Shown: positions 39,109-43,587 of the stretch, piece after piece
Layout of the letters: each line of letters opens with the position of its first letter
Numbering within the stretch: position 1 is the stretch's first letter
DNA from: Snodgrassella communis
GTDB lineage: Bacteria; Pseudomonadota; Gammaproteobacteria; Burkholderiales; Neisseriaceae
Direction: 5' to 3'
Length of the DNA stretch: 43,587 nt
NCBI RefSeq assembly: GCF_914768045.1
Contig: NZ_CAJZCD010000013.1
Span: 1 to 43,587, forward strand
Notes under the pieces: generated by a model
Told to the model about the DNA's origin: nothing
Seen by the model: only the letters and a program-made list of their open reading frames with translations
Databases searched by the model: none
Position numbers and translations under genes: made by a program

Positions 39109-39636
39109 ATGGTTACATGTAATGCGCAGCGACGTGTTGTTCTGGGTGCGCTGGTTTTATTTCTGTCAGCTTGTGGCACGGGTAATCAGAAGAGGGTTCA
39201 GTTAGATAAGCAATACCATCTAACTCCAATCAGGATTACCAAAGTTAGTCATCAGCAGGGAAGTCAGGAATTGCTGCTGCAAAGTATGAGTCTGATTGGC
39301 AGACCTTACCGTTATGGTGGCAGTACTCGTGATAACGGATTTGATTGCAGCGGTATGGTACAATATGTTTATCAGCAGGCATTACAGGTTAACCTTCCTC
39401 GTACCGCACGTGATATAGCTGCTGTTTCCACCCCAATCCGCATGCGTGACTTGCAGGTTGGGGATTTGGTATTTTTCAACACCTCGGGACAGATCTATTC
39501 ACATATAGGGTTGTATATCGGTAATGGTGAATTTATCCATGCTCCTTCCAGTAATGGTGTGATTCGTACAGCCAGACTGGATCAACCCTATTTTAGCCAG
39601 CGTTTTACAGGTGCACGAACGCTGTTTGCCCGCTAA
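39109..39636 (+). CDS. NlpC/P60 cell-wall hydrolase lipoprotein
   Basis: The 175-residue product carries a lipoprotein signal peptide with lipobox LSAC and lipid site Cys22. A single NlpC/P60 domain follows at about 55-175. The catalytic Cys80 is in DNGFDCSGMVQYVY, the base His132 in YSHIGLYIGNGEF, and the third residue His144 in FIHAPS. Such enzymes cut the D-Glu to diaminopimelate link in wall peptides. It resembles the small Spr/NlpC type endopeptidases that work during wall growth. Upstream is a long divergent region, and ackA follows after 58 bases. Confidence 0.92.
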   Translation: MVTCNAQRRVVLGALVLFLSACGTGNQKRVQLDKQYHLTPIRITKVSHQQGSQELLLQSMSLIGRPYRYGGSTRDNGFDCSGMVQYVYQQALQVNLPRTARDIAAVSTPIRMRDLQVGDLVFFNTSGQIYSHIGLYIGNGEFIHAPSSNGVIRTARLDQPYFSQRFTGARTLFAR

Positions 39637-39638
39637 TT

Positions 39639-39661
39639 AAAAGAATTAACCATTCTTTTTT
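39639..39661 (+). terminator. Weak AT-rich hairpin after the NlpC/P60 gene
   Basis: AAAAGAAT (39639-39646) pairs with ATTCTTTT (39652-39659) around a 5-base loop, followed by T. The stem is almost all A-T, so termination is likely incomplete and some transcripts may enter ackA. Confidence 0.4.
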
Positions 39662-39694
39662 ATGACTAAGTAATCGCAAAAACAGGACAACAAC

Positions 39695-40900
39695 ATGAGT
39701 GAGCAAGATTTAGTATTGGTACTTAATTGTGGCAGTTCTTCCGTAAAGGCTGCAGTAATGGATGTAGCCAAAAAAGAAGTTTTAATGAGCTGTCTGGCTG
39801 AAAAAGTAGGCAATACTGATGCTTTCATTACCTTTAAGATAAATGGTGAAAAACATAAACATACTTTAACTGACGGTCATGATCATGTTGCAGCCGTAAT
39901 GGCCTTACTGGAGCAGTTAAAAGAGCTGGGTTTATATGATCGAGTAAAAGCCATTGGTCATCGCGTAGTACATGGTGGTGAGCGTTTTACCCAGTCTACT
40001 GTAATTACACCTGAAGTAATGCGTGACATTGAGGCATGCATTGTATTGGCACCGCTGCATAACCCAGCTCATATTCTGGGCATCCGAGCTGCACAACAGG
40101 CATTCCCTGAATTGCCACAGGTAGCCGTGTTTGATACCGCTTTCCATCAAACCATGCCTCCACATGCTTATCAATATGCCATTCCGTCAACTTTGTATAC
40201 CCGCTATGGCGTACGCCGCTATGGTGCGCATGGCACCAGCTATCGCTTTGTAGCACAGGAAACCGCGGCATTTTTGCAGCGCGATATTAATGATATGAGC
40301 ATGGTTATTGCTCATTTGGGTAATGGCGCATCCATCACTGCTGTTAAAAATGGCTGCTCACAGGATACCAGTATGGGGCTGACACCTCTGGAAGGTCTGG
40401 TAATGGGTACGCGCTGTGGTGACATCGATCCAAGTATTTTCTCTTTCCTTGCTTCGAATGCCAAAATGAGCATTGAACAGATTACTGAAATGCTGAATAA
40501 AGAAAGCGGATTGTTAGGGCTGTCTGATCTTTCCAACGACTGCCGTACGCTGGAAGAGGCTGCCGCCAATGGGCATAAAGGTGCAATACTTGCTCTGGAG
40601 GTATTCGCTTACCGTTTGGCTAAATATGTAGGTGGCATGATGGTTGCCTGTGGTAGTCTGGATGCGCTGGTGTTCACCGGCGGTATCGGTGAAAACTCTA
40701 CAATGCTACGTGAAAAAGTTGTGAATTACCTGAATGTATTTGGCATGATTATTGACCACGATGCCAACAAAGTAGCCTGCTTCGGCACGCCGGGTGTGAT
40801 TAGCACCAAAGACAGTAAAGCTGCTGTTATGGTTATTCCAACCAATGAAGAGCTGATGATTGCACAGGATACTGCTCAGTTAACTGGTATGCAGCTGTAA
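39695..40900 (+). CDS. ackA: Acetate kinase
   Basis: AckA interconverts acetyl phosphate plus ADP with acetate plus ATP. The 401-residue product has the ASKHA-family signature VLNCGSSSVKAAV near 8-20, the second signature GHRVVHGGERFT near 87-98, the catalytic Asp segment VAVFDTAFHQTMP near 143-155 and HLGNGASITAV near 207-217. The C-terminal nucleotide-binding segment VFTGGIGENS is present. An AGGA ribosome binding site lies before the ATG. The partner pta is not adjacent. Confidence 0.97.
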   Translation: MSEQDLVLVLNCGSSSVKAAVMDVAKKEVLMSCLAEKVGNTDAFITFKINGEKHKHTLTDGHDHVAAVMALLEQLKELGLYDRVKAIGHRVVHGGERFTQSTVITPEVMRDIEACIVLAPLHNPAHILGIRAAQQAFPELPQVAVFDTAFHQTMPPHAYQYAIPSTLYTRYGVRRYGAHGTSYRFVAQETAAFLQRDINDMSMVIAHLGNGASITAVKNGCSQDTSMGLTPLEGLVMGTRCGDIDPSIFSFLASNAKMSIEQITEMLNKESGLLGLSDLSNDCRTLEEAAANGHKGAILALEVFAYRLAKYVGGMMVACGSLDALVFTGGIGENSTMLREKVVNYLNVFGMIIDHDANKVACFGTPGVISTKDSKAAVMVIPTNEELMIAQDTAQLTGMQL

Positions 40901-40945
40901 CAAACCGGATATCGAAACACGGATATTAAAACTGTGTACGTTTCT

Positions 40946-40981
40946 AAAACTGACTTTGTATCATTACAAAGTCAGTTTTTT
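40946..40981 (+). terminator. Terminator of ackA
   Basis: A 15-base perfect stem, AAAACTGACTTTGTA at 40946-40960 and TACAAAGTCAGTTTT at 40965-40979, has a TCAT loop and T-run. It lies 45 bases after the ackA stop. Confidence 0.93.
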
Positions 40982-41072
40982 ATATCTTTCAATGCTTTTG
41001 TTGGTTTTAATTTCAAGTAATAGCTTTATAACGCCAGTAAAATATATTGAATCCAGTATTAATTAATCATAA

Positions 41073-41103
41073 AAAAAGGAATCCACAAAATGGATTCCTT
41101 TTT
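41073..41103 (-). terminator. Terminator of the RTX gene
   Basis: AAAAAGGAATCCA (41073-41085) pairs with TGGATTCCTTTTT (41091-41103) around a CAAAA loop. A/T tracts on both sides allow action on either strand. It lies 46 bases after the RTX stop on the minus strand. Confidence 0.88.
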
Positions 41104-41149
41104 AAGTAGAAGTAATATTTGATTTACTAAGTTACAAATTGACTTCACA

Positions 41150-43587
41150 TTATGTAATGATAATCTTGCGCAACTGAGCCAGAGTAACGGTTTTATCTTT
41201 AAAAACAAATTTTTCTATTGTATAGAAATCATCGTAGAAGAAAAATCTCACCGTAACAGAATCATTATCGTTATAGCCATAAATGATTAAATCATCGTTG
41301 TTCCTGCGGAATTTTACCTCGGCGAAATCAACATCGGTAAACTGGATGGTATCTACTGTGTTACTGTCATAAGGATCATAATCAAGAATGGTATCTTGCC
41401 CATGCCCTTTAGCAAAAACATAGGTATCATTACCCTGACCACCTTCCATATAATCATTGCCGGTGCCACCAATCAGAGTATCATTACCCCAGTTTCCATA
41501 AAGTTTATCATCGCCGGCACCGCCATCCAGAACGTCATTGTATCCTCCTGTAATGATTTTGTCGTTACCATCATCGCCATAAACAAAAGCACGGCCATTA
41601 GTTAGGGAAATGGAGTCGTCGCCACTGGTACCATATAGCTGCATACCATCCTTACGCAACTGAGCCAGAGTAACGGTTTTATCTTTAAAAACAAATTTTT
41701 CTATTGTATAGAAATCATCGTAGAAGAAAAATCTCACCGTAACAGAATCATTATCGTTATAGCCATAAATGATTAAATCATCGTTGTTCCTGCGGAATTT
41801 TACCTCGGCGAAATCAACATCGGTAAACTGGATGGTATCTACTGTGTTACTGTAATAAGGATCATAATCAAGAATGGTATCTTGCCCATGCCCTTTAGCA
41901 AAAATATAGGTATCATTACCCTGACCACCTTCCATATAATCATTGCCGGTGCCACCAATCAGAGTATCATTACCCCAGTTTCCATAAAGTTTATCATCGC
42001 CGGCACCGCCATCCAGAACGTCATTGTATCCTCCTGTAATGATTTTGTCGTTACCATCATCGCCATAAACAAAAGCACGGCCATTAGTTAGGGAAATGGA
42101 GTCGTCGCCACTGGTACCATATAGCTGCATACCATCCTTACGCAACTGAGCCAGAGTAACGGTTTTATCTTTAAAAACAAATTTTTCTATTGTATAGAAA
42201 TCATCGTAGAAGAAAAATCTCACCGTAACAGAATCATTATCGTTATAGCCATAAATGATTAAATCATTGTTGTTCCTGCGGAATTTTACCTCGGCGAAAT
42301 CAACATCGGTAAACTGGATGGTATCTACTGTGTTACTGTAATAAGGATCATAATCAAGAATGGTATCTTGCCCATGCCCTTTAGCAAAAACATAGGTATC
42401 ATTACCCTGACCACCTTCCATATAATCATTGCCGGTGCCACCAATCAGAGTATCATTACCCCAGTTTCCATAAAGTTCGTCATTGCCATCATCACCATTT
42501 AGTATGTCATTACCATCTCCACCAGATAAAATGTCATTTCCTTTACCTCCATTAATAAGATCATTGCCCCAATGACCAGTAATCTTATTATCATTATCAT
42601 CACCGTTCAGTGTAACTGTAATTTTGTTATTTATATCCTGCGCTCCAATAGTTTGGTCTTCAAAAATAAAATTGAAAGCACGGCTGTAACTATTATTAAA
42701 ATAGCCAGACAAAGCTACAGAATCTGAGTTGCTATAAGCTTTAATAATTAAATTGTTACCAGAACGATGGAAGAGGGCATCAGTAAAATTGGCACCCTTG
42801 AAAACAATATCATTACGCTGATTCTGATAGCCTGCGTTTCCTTGATCATAGATCACATCCTGTCCATGACCTGCTTCAAATTCATAGCGGTCTTTCTCCC
42901 AGTCACCGCCTTTGAGGATATCATTACCACTACCACCAATCAGAATATCGTAGCCACTACCGCCATCAAGATAATCATCGCCGTCACCACCACTTAAGTA
43001 GTCATTGCCATTTTCCCCGTATAGCTTATCATTACCAGCGCCTCCAAAGAGATTGTCTATACCACCACCTCCAAAGAGATTGTCATTACCTGGCCCTCCA
43101 GCAATAATATCGTGAGAATTCCAGCCTCTCAGTACATCATCTCCTGATGTGCCGCCCAAAGTAAAGGACATTGCTGCAATATCATCAACATTCAATACTT
43201 TATCGTCAAAAATAAAGTTAAATGCTCTGCTATAAGAATTGTTGAAATAATCAGGCAGGGTAAGAGAATCATCTTCACCATAAGCGCAAATAACCAGATC
43301 ATTGCCGGAACGGGTAAACTGAGCGTCAGCCAGATTGGCACCTTTAAAGACAACATCATTGAAATGACTTTGGTAACTAGTATTTCCTTGGTCATAAATG
43401 ACATCCTGCCCGTGTCCTGCTTCAAATTCATAGCGGTCTTTGTGCCAGTCACCACCTTTGAGAGTATCGTTACCGGCACCACCATGAAGAATATCGTAGC
43501 CGTCTCCTCCATTTAAGGTATCGTTACCAGCCCCGCCATTAAGGATATCATTACCATTGCCACCATTGAGAATATCATCGCCATCAT
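41150..43587 (-). CDS. RTX calcium-binding repeat protein (5' end outside the window)
   Basis: The frame stays open from the stop at 41150-41152 to the right edge, so at least 811 C-terminal residues are present and the start lies beyond the window. A TTG near 43195 is only an internal Leu, since nonapeptide repeats continue in frame upstream of it. The protein alternates blocks of GGxGxDxLx repeats, which wrap calcium, with HCBP-related beta segments (YEFEAGHGQDVIYD, DSVTVRFFFYDDF, IEKFVFKDKTVTLAQL). Such proteins usually leave by a type I ABC system. The sequence shows no toxin or protease domain, which would lie upstream. The C-terminus stops abruptly (LAQLRKIIIT) right after the last module, without a separate secretion-signal region. 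No type I transporter genes are in the window. Confidence 0.88.
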   Translation of the reverse strand, partial: DGDDILNGGNGNDILNGGAGNDTLNGGDGYDILHGGAGNDTLKGGDWHKDRYEFEAGHGQDVIYDQGNTSYQSHFNDVVFKGANLADAQFTRSGNDLVICAYGEDDSLTLPDYFNNSYSRAFNFIFDDKVLNVDDIAAMSFTLGGTSGDDVLRGWNSHDIIAGGPGNDNLFGGGGIDNLFGGAGNDKLYGENGNDYLSGGDGDDYLDGGSGYDILIGGSGNDILKGGDWEKDRYEFEAGHGQDVIYDQGNAGYQNQRNDIVFKGANFTDALFHRSGNNLIIKAYSNSDSVALSGYFNNSYSRAFNFIFEDQTIGAQDINNKITVTLNGDDNDNKITGHWGNDLINGGKGNDILSGGDGNDILNGDDGNDELYGNWGNDTLIGGTGNDYMEGGQGNDTYVFAKGHGQDTILDYDPYYSNTVDTIQFTDVDFAEVKFRRNNNDLIIYGYNDNDSVTVRFFFYDDFYTIEKFVFKDKTVTLAQLRKDGMQLYGTSGDDSISLTNGRAFVYGDDGNDKIITGGYNDVLDGGAGDDKLYGNWGNDTLIGGTGNDYMEGGQGNDTYIFAKGHGQDTILDYDPYYSNTVDTIQFTDVDFAEVKFRRNNDDLIIYGYNDNDSVTVRFFFYDDFYTIEKFVFKDKTVTLAQLRKDGMQLYGTSGDDSISLTNGRAFVYGDDGNDKIITGGYNDVLDGGAGDDKLYGNWGNDTLIGGTGNDYMEGGQGNDTYVFAKGHGQDTILDYDPYDSNTVDTIQFTDVDFAEVKFRRNNDDLIIYGYNDNDSVTVRFFFYDDFYTIEKFVFKDKTVTLAQLRKIIIT
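41169..42477 (-). repeat. 486-base tandem repeat in the RTX gene (two full and one partial copies)
   Basis: Copies begin at 41169, 41655 and 42141, exactly 486 bases (162 codons) apart. The third stops matching at 42477. Copies 1 and 2 differ at two positions that I could find, and copies 2 and 3 at two over 337 bases. Each unit encodes one HCBP-related segment plus a set of RTX nonapeptides. Near identity at synonymous sites shows recent duplication or gene conversion. Confidence 0.95.
42478..43587 (-). repeat. Older diverged RTX modules with a 546-base spacing
   Basis: Two modules starting GDW(H/E)KDRYEFEAGHGQDVIYDQGN are recognisable, with matching points at 43431 and 42885, 546 bases (182 codons) apart. 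They clearly differ at DNA and protein level. They are separated and followed by GGxGxDxL nonapeptides. They are an older layer of duplication than the 486-base units. Confidence 0.82.

Noticed and set aside
41396-42091. Two identical 69-codon plus-strand frames
   Set aside because: They are antisense shadows of the repeated RTX units. Their identity only reflects the 486-base repeat.
41169-42477. CRISPR-like array
   Set aside because: The repeats are 486-base coding units in one open frame without spacers.
43192-43512. 106-codon minus-strand frame overlapping the RTX gene
   Set aside because: It is out of frame with clear RTX nonapeptides coded by the same bases, so it is a shadow of the RTX gene.

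Overview
The window looks like chromosomal DNA of a beta-proteobacterium in the family Neisseriaceae. The supporting evidence is the order thrS-infC-rpmI-rplT-pheS-pheT-ihfA-merR-like gene, plus neighbouring argH, tgt, dapC, lysC and ackA genes of betaproteobacterial type. A type VI secretion (T6SS) cluster, a large RTX-repeat protein and the AT-rich codon use of the secretion genes recall bee-gut Snodgrassella. That genus assignment is an inference from memory, not a database match.

Region 1 (1-14513) starts with the tail of an unidentified gene and a hairpin. A plus-strand T6SS block follows: vgrG, a DUF4123 adaptor, a Sel1-repeat protein, an unrecognised two-helix membrane protein, tssM, tssA, tssF, tssG, tssJ and tssE. 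Most junctions overlap or lie within about 20 bases, so the block reads as one operon. It covers the spike, part of the baseplate (E, F, G), the cap/initiation protein (A) and part of the membrane complex (M, J). The genes tssB, tssC, hcp, tssK, tssL and tssH are not in the window and must lie elsewhere if the system works. Notable points are a TssM whose nucleotide-binding motifs are gone and a TssJ with a long charged heptad tail. The block ends at a bidirectional terminator next to tRNA-Pro(GGG).

Region 2 (14518-22584, minus strand) is the conserved translation cluster thrS, infC, rpmI, rplT, pheS, pheT, ihfA and a merR-like gene, followed by tRNA-Pro. infC starts at an AUC codon, in keeping with known IF3 autoregulation. 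Hairpin terminators split the cluster after infC and after rplT.

Region 3 (22785-28006, plus strand) has tgt, argH, a 1.2 kb AT-rich stretch without a recognisable gene, and a 402-residue lipoprotein of unknown function.

Region 4 (28338-35090, minus strand) reads lysC, terminator, then ttcA, an MFS transporter, a cupin protein, a Bcp peroxiredoxin, ogt and xerD as a tight series. rph lies upstream of lysC and is divergent from yicC.

Region 5 (35253-43587) contains yicC (+), dapC (-), a nitronate monooxygenase-like flavoprotein (-), an NlpC/P60 lipoprotein (+), ackA (+) and a very repetitive RTX calcium-binding protein (-). The RTX frame stays open through the right edge of the window, so its start is outside. 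It carries two complete and one partial copy of a 486-base unit that are almost identical at DNA level.

No CRISPR array, insertion sequence, rRNA or prophage was seen. The least explained items are the T6SS-linked membrane protein and Sel1 protein, the degenerate TssM, the TssJ tail, the lipoprotein and the RTX repeat expansion.
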